NCBI GenBank assembly: GCA_937951685.1
Contig: CALFBG010000064.1
Location: 1 to 33,500, forward strand
Direction: 5' to 3'
DNA length: 33,500 nt
Source of the DNA: an uncultured Saprospiraceae bacterium
Lineage (GTDB): Bacteria; Bacteroidota; Bacteroidia; Chitinophagales; Saprospiraceae
The position numbers and the translations under genes are program-made. Shown piece by piece: positions 16,710-23,400 of the stretch. How positions within the stretch are numbered: the first letter of the stretch is position 1; each line of letters starts with the position of its first letter. The notes beneath the pieces were generated by a model. The model was not told where the DNA came from. It saw only the letters and a list, made by a program, of their open reading frames with translations, and made no database searches.

Positions 16710-16735
16710 GTAGTCAGTTACATCGTAACTACTAC
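16710..16735. other. Hairpin between the two DUF4252-like genes
   Basis: An 11-bp stem with one bulged C and a 3-nt loop, arms 16710-16721 and 16725-16735, lies in the 212-base gap. It has no T-run on either strand, so it is probably not a simple terminator. It could be an mRNA processing or stability element that sets the ratio of the two paralogues, but that is inference. Confidence 0.45.
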
Positions 16736-16862
16736 GGCGGTATTTTTCCGGTAAAACATTGAGAACGTGCTACGCTAAAATCGCGTAACGATGCGGATAA
16801 GATTGAGCTTAGGTATTTGGCATGCTGCTTTAGCTTTTCGTTTTTGGTAACGCTTCGTTTAT

Positions 16863-17390
16863 TTAATTCTTCTCCAATTCTTCGAGGTGTTCTAAGCCAT
16901 CAAAGTCCATGGAATCTGACAATTTAGACAATTGTTCGAGGTTAATTTTTCCAACAAAACTCATCATGACGAAGCTTTCATCGCCACCGACTAAGAGTAG
17001 GAGTTCTTCAATTACATCGTCGTTTTCTTTAATTAGAAATTCTACATCGTCGTCGCCTTTGGATTTTACGGTCATTAAAACTTCGTAGCCCTTCGTATTA
17101 ATTTTAGCTTTGGCTTCTTCGTAGAACTTGCGGGGCGTTTCTTCCGTCGTCAATATCCGTAATCCTTTCAGGTCTTTTATGGCTTGTTTGACAGCGCGCT
17201 CTTCCTCGTCATCGCTATCCTCATCGCTTGCCTTAGCGAAAAGCTTAAACATTCTCGAGCTAATATAAACTACCGTAAAGCGATCGTCGTCTATGTATTG
17301 ATCGAAATACTGAGAGATAGCGTCTACTTGCGCGGAAGCTTGTCCGGCGAAGCAAAAGAAGGCTATCATAAAAATTGATACATATTTCAT
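16863..17390 (-). CDS. DUF4252-like secreted protein, paralogue A
   Basis: 175 residues with a Sec signal peptide (MKYVSIFMIAFFCFAGQASAQ, 21 residues, shown here only by its hydrophobic core and the AQ cleavage site). The mature chain is strongly acidic, with runs such as SDEDSDDEEE, then LKGLRILTTEE and the conserved C-terminal VGGDESFVMMSFVGKINLEQLSKL. It is a paralogue of the next gene downstream but much more acidic, where the other is basic-tailed. The start lies 78 bases after the putative anti-sigma gene, on the same strand. Secreted or periplasmic; role unknown; probably controlled by the sigma factor at the head of the operon. Confidence 0.87.
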   Translation of the reverse strand: MKYVSIFMIAFFCFAGQASAQVDAISQYFDQYIDDDRFTVVYISSRMFKLFAKASDEDSDDEEERAVKQAIKDLKGLRILTTEETPRKFYEEAKAKINTKGYEVLMTVKSKGDDDVEFLIKENDDVIEELLLLVGGDESFVMMSFVGKINLEQLSKLSDSMDFDGLEHLEELEKN

Positions 17391-17468
17391 ATTATTTCTT
17401 TTTTTAAAATTTAGATAATGATTGTAACACGTCTAGTTTTATTGATCAAGTAAAACGGCGCGTACCTT

Positions 17469-17969
17469 TTATTTCAATACTTTGGTTGATTCTTGCACTC
17501 GTTGGACACTCTTGACTGCTTTATTTGTTCCTTTATTTAAAGTACTAGAGAGCAAGTAGAGGGCGGCTTTCGTCTGTCGATAAGCTTCTTCTGGACTTTC
17601 GGGTTCATATTTGTCTTCCCAGGCTAAGATTTTATTTTCAATTGAATTTGCTTGCTGCAAGTATGTCATTCCCGACCAAAACACCAAGGTGATTGCTGCT
17701 GCTTTGAGCAAATTAATGACCAAACTTCGGCGCGTCAAGCTTCGGCGTTGCGGTTTGATTTTTGCTAAGACATTCGCTTCAACTTCCTTTGTTAAACTGA
17801 TCGATTTTTCTTGCTGTAAAAACTGAAAATAAGCTTGCTCTTCTTGCCAAATGGCGGGCAATTCGGGCTGCGCGAAGAAGGTTTTGAGAGCTTGTTCTTC
17901 CGCCAAACTCGTTTCTCCTTCCCAGTATTTTTCCAACAATACTTTGATTTGATCCTGATTATAATCCAT
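17469..17969 (-). CDS. Putative membrane anti-sigma factor
   Basis: 166 residues: a cytoplasmic N-terminal part (1-80) beginning MDYNQDQIKVLLEKYWEGET, a pattern of small helical sigma-binding domains in Bacteroidota; one transmembrane helix at about 83-104 (LLKAAAITLVFWSGMTYL); and a short extracytoplasmic tail (105-166). No zinc-binding HxxxCxxC motif is present. It overlaps the end of the sigma factor gene by 11 bases, so translation is coupled, the usual arrangement of sigma factor and its inhibitor. The assignment rests mainly on context and layout; no catalytic motif proves it. Confidence 0.75.
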   Translation of the reverse strand: MDYNQDQIKVLLEKYWEGETSLAEEQALKTFFAQPELPAIWQEEQAYFQFLQQEKSISLTKEVEANVLAKIKPQRRSLTRRSLVINLLKAAAITLVFWSGMTYLQQANSIENKILAWEDKYEPESPEEAYRQTKAALYLLSSTLNKGTNKAVKSVQRVQESTKVLK

Positions 17970-18468
17970 AAGATTCTGTATTTATGAGTTGGGCTCTAAT
18001 TTTTTTTCTAGCTCTAAAAAGGTTTGTTTTTACTTGGTCCATCGAGATTTCTAGGGCAACGGCAATTTCTTGGTAACTCATCTCCTCGATGTCTCTCAAC
18101 TGGATGATCATTTGTTGCTTTTCGGGTAATTCGGCGATTAAAGTCCTGATCTGTGCAACCGTATCTTTTGCTTGTAGTAACTCTTCGGGCGTAGAAGCTT
18201 TGCTCGTCAATTCGTAACTTTCTGGTAACATCCCTACCCGATTGTGTTTCGACCGCAATTTATCAATGGATAGGTTTTTGGTTAGTTTCATACACCAAGC
18301 TTCTACGTTTTGATACTGCGCCATTTCCTGATGCTTAGACCAAATCTTAATCAAAACCTCCTGCACCACATCTTCTGCTTCGGCTACGTTGCCGACGATA
18401 CGCAAAGAAAACCGATACAGTTTATCTTTAATGGGTAATATTCGTTTTGTAAAATCCTTTAAGCTCAT
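17959..18468 (-). CDS. ECF-type RNA polymerase sigma factor
   Basis: 169 residues, typical ECF length. Region 2 (about 13-75) includes AEAEDVVQEVLIKIWSKH and the DNA-melting helix VEAWCMKLTKNLSIDKLRS. Region 4 (about 105-160) includes LPEKQQMIIQLRDIEEMSYQEIA and the recognition helix SMDQVKTNLFRARKKI. Region 3 is absent, as in other ECF factors. It overlaps the downstream putative anti-sigma gene by 11 bases and heads a four-gene unit with two DUF4252-like secreted proteins. A perfect inverted repeat lies about 100 bases upstream (18562-18578). Confidence 0.95.
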   Translation of the reverse strand: MSLKDFTKRILPIKDKLYRFSLRIVGNVAEAEDVVQEVLIKIWSKHQEMAQYQNVEAWCMKLTKNLSIDKLRSKHNRVGMLPESYELTSKASTPEELLQAKDTVAQIRTLIAELPEKQQMIIQLRDIEEMSYQEIAVALEISMDQVKTNLFRARKKIRAQLINTESYGL

Positions 18469-18561
18469 ATCACTTCCATGACGATTGAAATCTTCACAAT
18501 GTTACAGCGAGATTTAATTTTTTGTTAAAAAAATATTAAGCCAATCGCGAACAAATTCACA

Positions 18562-18601
18562 ATTGACTGATTGTCAATATTTTATTTTAAAAACAAAAAT
18601 A
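18562..18601 (-). promoter_or_regulatory. Promoter box and inverted repeat upstream of the sigma gene
   Basis: Read on the minus strand, TATTTTTG (18601-18594) fits the -7 consensus TAnnTTTG. About 15 bases downstream lies a perfect inverted repeat, ATTGAC-5 nt-GTCAAT (18578-18562). No -33 TTG was found at the expected distance, so the box is tentative; it may instead be a promoter read by an ECF factor. The repeat could be an operator just past the transcription start. Confidence 0.4.
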
Positions 18602-18685
18602 TTAAATTTCATTAAAAAAAAGGAAAAGAAAAGATGGATAACGAGAAAATGCTGCCGAAAGGTGAAAGCCATTATGAGAAAATGA

Positions 18686-18762
18686 GTTCTAAGTGTTTCA
18701 TTTCGTCAGCAGAAAGCGGAATAAAAAGCTTACTAAACTTCCAAATAAAATCATTTAGCACC
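18686..18762 (-). repeat. 80-nt dispersed repeat, copy B (77 nt)
   Basis: Inverted copy of 3249-3328, with two small gaps. The best-kept part is ATTCCGCTTTCTGCTGAC and the right end CACTTAGAAC. The flanks of the two copies differ, so the repeat boundaries are about as given. No inverted ends or target duplication were seen. Confidence 0.75.
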
Positions 18763-18854
18763 GAAAATGCAATGACTTAGTAACTTGGAGGTAATCGCAG
18801 CATTTAGATGGAAAGCGTATCTTTTACTGATCTTGGTAAAAACTTTTATGCTAC

Positions 18855-20237
18855 TTATTCTGAAAGGGAAGGTGTTATTTGTTCGATGCGTTCAGCCCCG
18901 ATGGCAGCGCGGGTTGATTTTTGCGTGGCAGCTTGGCACGCAACGCGGGCGACCAATAGGCTAAACCTAAAAATAGTGCCTCCCGTCGGATTCGTATCAA
19001 TTTCAAAATCTCCTTGATACTGTTGTACGATACGTTTACAAATGGCCAATCCAATCCCAGTACCTTCGTATTGATCTTGATTGTGTAAGCGTTTGAACAT
19101 CTCAAAAACCTTTTCGCGATAAGCCGGTTCGATCCCAATGCCATTATCAATGACTTCGAATTGGTGGTATACGCCGCAGCTTTGATACTTGATCTGGATC
19201 AGCGGTTCTGGAGATTCGTTGTACTTAATTCCATTTTCCATGAGATTTTGGAACAGTTGCAACATTCGAGTAGCATCTGCCATAATGATCGGCATTTCAT
19301 CCGCCACAATGCGAATTTTTTGATCCTCGGTGGTATCGGGAATCAGTTGATCTTTGATGGCTACGAGTAACTGATTGAGATTGACCTCACTTTCAGTCAA
19401 TTTCCGATTTTTAGTTTTTGAAAACTCAAGAATATCTTCAATGAGATGATTCATGTGCTCCGCATTACTAGCAACAATATCCAAATATTCTCGACCATCT
19501 TTGGTCAAACTATGCTGATGTCTACGCAGGAATAAGTTTAGGAAAGAAATGATATTTCTAAGTGGGCTTTTCAAATCGTGCGAGGCGATGTAGGCAAATC
19601 GTTCCAACTCTTCGTTGGTATCCAAAAGCTTTACATTACTTTTGAGTAACTTCTTATTCATCTGTTTGTAAATCCGCTTAAAGGATCTTACAACTGCCAG
19701 AAATAATAATAAGACAAGCGTAAAGTTGATTAGAAAAAAGTACGGCGTCAACTCATTATTCAATTGCCCCGGTAACTTATAATCCAAAATGGTAGCTAAT
19801 CCTACGAATCCTACTACCACAAAGATTAAAATCGTCCAAATCTTTGCGCTCTTATTCGGCATATAAAAATAAGCAATTGGAGGAATCGTTAACAACCAAA
19901 TGATGAATGGCGACTCAATCCCGCCCGTAGCCATGGACAACCAAGTAAAGACAATTAAGCTACAAATCGCAAAGAAATGACCACAAACCCTTAAATTTTT
20001 ATAGAACCGCATTAATCCCAAGAAGATCATCGCGTTGACCAGCGCAAAAATGGAAATGTAACAGCCTTGATGAAAATTGGTATAATAAAAGACTGGAAAT
20101 AAAAAAAGACTACACAAGATAATCATTACATCAATCTGTACAATTAACCTTGCACTAGCGAGCAAAGACTTATCTTGCTCGAACTCTTTAGGAATAAAAT
20201 TGGATGTAATAAATTTCATAAAATTGAATAGCTTCAA
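18855..20237 (-). CDS. Membrane sensor histidine kinase
   Basis: 460 residues. An N-terminal membrane domain (about 28-185) has five or six helices with very short loops, suggesting sensing within the membrane. A linker coil (190-210) follows, then HisKA with the phosphorylated His220 in YIASHDLKSPLRNI, and HATPase_c with N-box Asn335 (LMENGIKYN), DNGIG 364-368, and GTGIGLAIC at 392-400. A 30-residue tail follows the ATPase domain. All kinase motifs are intact. No receiver domain and no response-regulator gene is adjacent, so it is an orphan in this window and its partner is unknown. It is divergent from the LptF/G gene with a 250-base shared upstream region. Confidence 0.93.
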   Translation of the reverse strand: MKLFNFMKFITSNFIPKEFEQDKSLLASARLIVQIDVMIILCSLFLFPVFYYTNFHQGCYISIFALVNAMIFLGLMRFYKNLRVCGHFFAICSLIVFTWLSMATGGIESPFIIWLLTIPPIAYFYMPNKSAKIWTILIFVVVGFVGLATILDYKLPGQLNNELTPYFFLINFTLVLLLFLAVVRSFKRIYKQMNKKLLKSNVKLLDTNEELERFAYIASHDLKSPLRNIISFLNLFLRRHQHSLTKDGREYLDIVASNAEHMNHLIEDILEFSKTKNRKLTESEVNLNQLLVAIKDQLIPDTTEDQKIRIVADEMPIIMADATRMLQLFQNLMENGIKYNESPEPLIQIKYQSCGVYHQFEVIDNGIGIEPAYREKVFEMFKRLHNQDQYEGTGIGLAICKRIVQQYQGDFEIDTNPTGGTIFRFSLLVARVACQAATQKSTRAAIGAERIEQITPSLSE

Positions 20238-20437
20238 TTTTTCAAGACAAAAATTATACCTTAAATTTCCAAATGGCTTAAAAACTAGTGCGTAAGTAGG
20301 ATTGATATCTATAAATTTTTGAGTAGTTTGGCTTTCAATAAATCTTAACGAATTGTTAAAGCAGGATTGATTTGTTAAAGAACAGTTTTTTAAAGTTATA
20401 ATCTTTTTAAATTAAAGTCGTTCTAAGAAAAGCTGTT

Positions 20438-20459
20438 TATATTTGTTGGAAGTTGTTTA
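20438..20459 (+). promoter_or_regulatory. -7 box and solo element end before the LptF/G gene
   Basis: TATATTTG (20438-20445) matches TAnnTTTG. GAAGTTGTTTA (20449-20459), identical to 11 of the 12 bases at the ends of the 9586-9745 element, follows 4 bases later. If this box is used, transcription starts near 20450, leaving only about 10 bases before the TTG at 20460 but about 40 before the GTG at 20490. That supports the GTG start. No good -33 TTG was seen. Confidence 0.45.
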
Positions 20460-20489
20460 TTGATAAGAATTAATAAGATTAGTGGATTT

Positions 20490-22247
20490 GTGAAACAAAT
20501 AGATAGATTACTTACTTCTGTTTTTATTGGCCCTTTTATCGTCACGTTCTTCATTGCATTGTTTGTATTGATCATGCAATTCCTGTGGACGTATATCGAC
20601 GATATTATTGGAAAAGGCATCGATTTGTTTGTGATGATCGAATTGATTTCCTATTTATCCATCTCCTTATTTTCTACTGCGCTCCCCATTGCCGTTTTAA
20701 TCTCTTCTGTGATGGTCATGGGAAACATGGCGGAGAAGTACGAACTTGCTAGTTTCAAATCAGCGGGGGTTTCTTTGATAAGAATCATGTTGCCGTTGAT
20801 GTTTCTTTGTTTTGGAATTGCCATTTTTTCCTTCTTTTGTGGTAATAATCTAGCGCCCGTTGCCAATCTGAAATTCAAATCTAGACTCTACGATATTCGC
20901 AAGCAAAAACCTACGCTCAACTTGGAGGAAGGTGTTTTCAATGATGACTTTACCGGATTTGTGATTCATATTGGTAAAAAAGGAAAAGACGGACGCTCTA
21001 TAAAAGATGTATTAATTTACGATCATTCGGCTAATAGTAAAGGTAAAACTAGTCAAATCATTGCCAAAGAAGGCGAAATGTTCTTGACGGAAGACCGGCA
21101 ATACTTCGTTATGAATCTGTACAATGGCACACAATATCAAGAAACGCAACCTTCTGGTTCGGGGAAAAATAGAGAGACTTCTCCTTTTATGCGAACCACA
21201 TTCAAGGAATGGAATAAAGTCTTTGACTTGAGCCAATTTGACCTCAACCGTACAAACGAAGATCTTTTTCGGACGCACCAATCCATGCTTACGGTCAGTC
21301 AATTGGTGACTGCAATTGATTCGATTGAACAGAAAATAGACGATCGCAATACTGATTTGTACAAACAAATCAGTCGGTATATCTTTTTATTAAAAGAAGA
21401 TGATGTCACCGACCAAACGCAAGAAAATTCGAAAGAACTAGCAGCACTTTTTGAAACAACACAGCAGGATAGTGCCGAAGCTAGAGCCGAACGGAAATTG
21501 GCCAGTCAAAAAGATCAGCCTCAATCTACGAAAGAGACCGTAAAGGCGAATGAAGCAATAGAGGAAATAGAAGAAGATCCCGAGGGAAACGAAGAAAATC
21601 AGGAAAACGAAGCACCTGAGCAAGCACCGCTTGACAAGGATCCTGACACTGTGCCCAAAACCCCTAAACGAACCGTAAAAGAATTACGTAAATCCAGTAA
21701 CTATACGGGCTTATCTATTCAACCGCTCGTACAGCACTTTCATCCGGATAGTACTTATACTAGTATTCTAGCTAGTTTTCCGAAAGATAAACGAATAAAA
21801 GTATTAAGAACGAGTAAAGGCTACGTTAGAAATGTGCACAGTCAAATTGTTTCTACGGCGTCTTATATGGATCGTACCCGCGAAAACTTGGTAAAGCATA
21901 TCTATCAAATGCATTCTAAGTTTAGCATGGCGCTCATTTGTTTCATTTTCTTATTTTTAGGTGCCCCAATGGGAGCGATCGTACGGAAAGGAGGGTTTGG
22001 ATATCCTATTCTCATTGCCATTTTATTTTTCATGCTATTTATTGTGCTTTCAATGTTTTGTAAAAAATTGGCAGAGAGTTTCACTATTTCTGCAGAATTG
22101 GCCGCTTGGATCCCTTGCGGAGTTTTATTTCCAATCGGTATTTATCTAACCGTAATGGCGATGAATGATTCGAAGATTATAAATATGGACCGATATACTG
22201 CTTTTTTCAAGAAAGTATTTAAAACGGCTACTACCGAAAAATCATAA
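20490..22247 (+). CDS. LptF/LptG-family (YjgP/YjgQ) permease
   Basis: Inner-membrane subunit of the lipopolysaccharide export ABC transporter LptB2FG. I place the start at the GTG (20490; MKQIDRLLTSVFIGPF) since the family begins just before this motif; an in-frame TTG at 20460 would add ten residues. From the GTG there are 585 residues. Three helices (about 14-34, 51-76, 97-118) are followed by a long soluble periplasmic part and three C-terminal helices (about 480-560, from FSMALICFIFLFLGAPMGAIVRKGG). The periplasmic part contains an acidic, low-complexity insert at about 285-395 (EEIEEDPEGNEENQENE, then Pro/Lys-rich), making the protein longer than the ~360-residue E. coli subunits. Such enlarged forms occur in Bacteroidota. 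The PAP2 gene follows after 50 bases. Confidence 0.9.
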   Translation: MKQIDRLLTSVFIGPFIVTFFIALFVLIMQFLWTYIDDIIGKGIDLFVMIELISYLSISLFSTALPIAVLISSVMVMGNMAEKYELASFKSAGVSLIRIMLPLMFLCFGIAIFSFFCGNNLAPVANLKFKSRLYDIRKQKPTLNLEEGVFNDDFTGFVIHIGKKGKDGRSIKDVLIYDHSANSKGKTSQIIAKEGEMFLTEDRQYFVMNLYNGTQYQETQPSGSGKNRETSPFMRTTFKEWNKVFDLSQFDLNRTNEDLFRTHQSMLTVSQLVTAIDSIEQKIDDRNTDLYKQISRYIFLLKEDDVTDQTQENSKELAALFETTQQDSAEARAERKLASQKDQPQSTKETVKANEAIEEIEEDPEGNEENQENEAPEQAPLDKDPDTVPKTPKRTVKELRKSSNYTGLSIQPLVQHFHPDSTYTSILASFPKDKRIKVLRTSKGYVRNVHSQIVSTASYMDRTRENLVKHIYQMHSKFSMALICFIFLFLGAPMGAIVRKGGFGYPILIAILFFMLFIVLSMFCKKLAESFTISAELAAWIPCGVLFPIGIYLTVMAMNDSKIINMDRYTAFFKKVFKTATTEKS

Positions 22248-22297
22248 TTTAGCTCAGGAGCTTATGTACTCCATTATTAGAACAATTCTGCTACCAC

Positions 22298-23011
22298 ATG
22301 ATCCAAATTATTAAAGATAATAAGATTTACTTCTCCGGTTTTTTACTATTCCTCCTTGTTGCTACCATCATTTTGCTGAATACTGATACAGGAGCAGTTA
22401 TTGTCTTTTTTAGTAAACATCGTAGTCCGGCGGGAGATTTATTTTTTAAATATTTCACCAAGTTGGGAGAAGAATGGGCTTATATTAGTTGTTTAGCTTT
22501 CTTTTTGCTCCGAAGGATTCGCGAAGGATTATTAATTTTGGTTGTCGTCGTCTTTGTATTTACCCTGAGTTTTTCCCTCAAATCAATTTTTCTACAGGAT
22601 CGTCCGCATACCTTTTTCAGCAAGCAGCTGAAAGCAAAAAGTAACATTTACCAATTAAAGAGTTTGGATGACCTTAAATTTATCGAAGGGGTAGTTGCAC
22701 ATACAGGGCAGACGAGTTTTCCTTCTGGACATACCCTTTCTGGCTTTGCGCTTTTTGGTTTAGTTGCCCTAATGGTTAGCAAAAAACGCGGTGTTGCTTT
22801 GTTTTGGCTGAGTCTTGCTATTCTCGTTGGGCTTTCCCGTATTTATTTGGTGCAGCATTTTCTTAAGGATATTTATCTAGGTTCAATCATTGGAACGCTA
22901 CTCGCAGTTTTAGTCTATTACGTACAGGAACGCCTTCCTTACCGACCAGATCGTTGGTATGATCAGCCGATTTATAAATTGCGTAAAAGCCCTCAGCCGA
23001 AACAAGCTTAA
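22298..23011 (+). CDS. PAP2-family membrane phosphatase
   Basis: 237 residues with about five or six membrane helices. All three phosphatase motifs are present: K95-x6-RP (KSIFLQDRP), PSGH at 142-145 with His145 as proton donor, and S180-R181-x5-H187 followed by D191 (SRIYLVQHFLKD) with His187 as nucleophile. The active site faces the periplasm in this family. Candidate substrates are undecaprenyl pyrophosphate, phosphatidic acid or lipid A 1-phosphate. Its position 50 bases after an LptF/G-type gene hints at lipid A or carrier-lipid metabolism, but the substrate cannot be read from the sequence. Confidence 0.92.
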   Translation: MIQIIKDNKIYFSGFLLFLLVATIILLNTDTGAVIVFFSKHRSPAGDLFFKYFTKLGEEWAYISCLAFFLLRRIREGLLILVVVVFVFTLSFSLKSIFLQDRPHTFFSKQLKAKSNIYQLKSLDDLKFIEGVVAHTGQTSFPSGHTLSGFALFGLVALMVSKKRGVALFWLSLAILVGLSRIYLVQHFLKDIYLGSIIGTLLAVLVYYVQERLPYRPDRWYDQPIYKLRKSPQPKQA

Positions 23012-23400
23012 CCGTTTTCCCCAAACAACACGGTGCATTAAGTATGAACGAAGTCCTTGACAAGCTGAATTTAGCCTAGCAAATGATATTCGTAAAGCAG
23101 GATCAGCGCCACTGATTCGTCAAGTATTGTATTTGCCATAAGCACGTTGCGTTCAACTAAATGTCCTTTCTCCTCCTCCTTACCTTGGGAAAGGAAACCA
23201 ATCATATCATTTCCAAAAAACTTTGATGGAATCTGATTACGAATGCTTTTGTAAAGTTTTTGACAAGAACAATCATAACGCGGTATTGTTCGATACAAAT
23301 CACAACTTTCCCAAATGATATTCGTAAAAATGTTTATATTTGACGCTAATATTTAGCCAATTAGTATAATAATATACTCTTTTCATCAAAAAAATTGATA
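23012..23400. other. Intergenic region bracketed by a 17-nt direct repeat
   Basis: CAAATGATATTCGTAAA occurs at 23080-23096 and again at 23312-23328, perfect over 17 bases. The 215 bases between hold a minus-strand frame of 75 codons (23298-23071) that resembles no family I know and shares its last codons with the repeat; I do not call it a gene. The region may be an insertion remnant. TATATTTG at 23335-23342 fits a -7 box for the large gene that starts at 23401, with no clear -33 element. Confidence 0.5.

Larger units (their letters stand above)
18469..18854. other. Intergenic region upstream of the sigma operon
   Basis: 386 bases between the end of the histidine kinase gene and the sigma factor start, both on the minus strand. 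It holds the inverted repeat at 18562-18578, a TATTTTTG box at 18601-18594 and the inverted copy of the 80-nt repeat at 18686-18762. No terminator with a T-run was found for the kinase gene, and no coding potential was seen. Confidence 0.5.

Noticed and set aside
23071..23298. 75-codon minus-strand frame (MYRTIPRYD...)
   Set aside because: No recognisable family, ends inside a 17-nt direct repeat, no promoter or terminator; kept only as part of the intergenic description.
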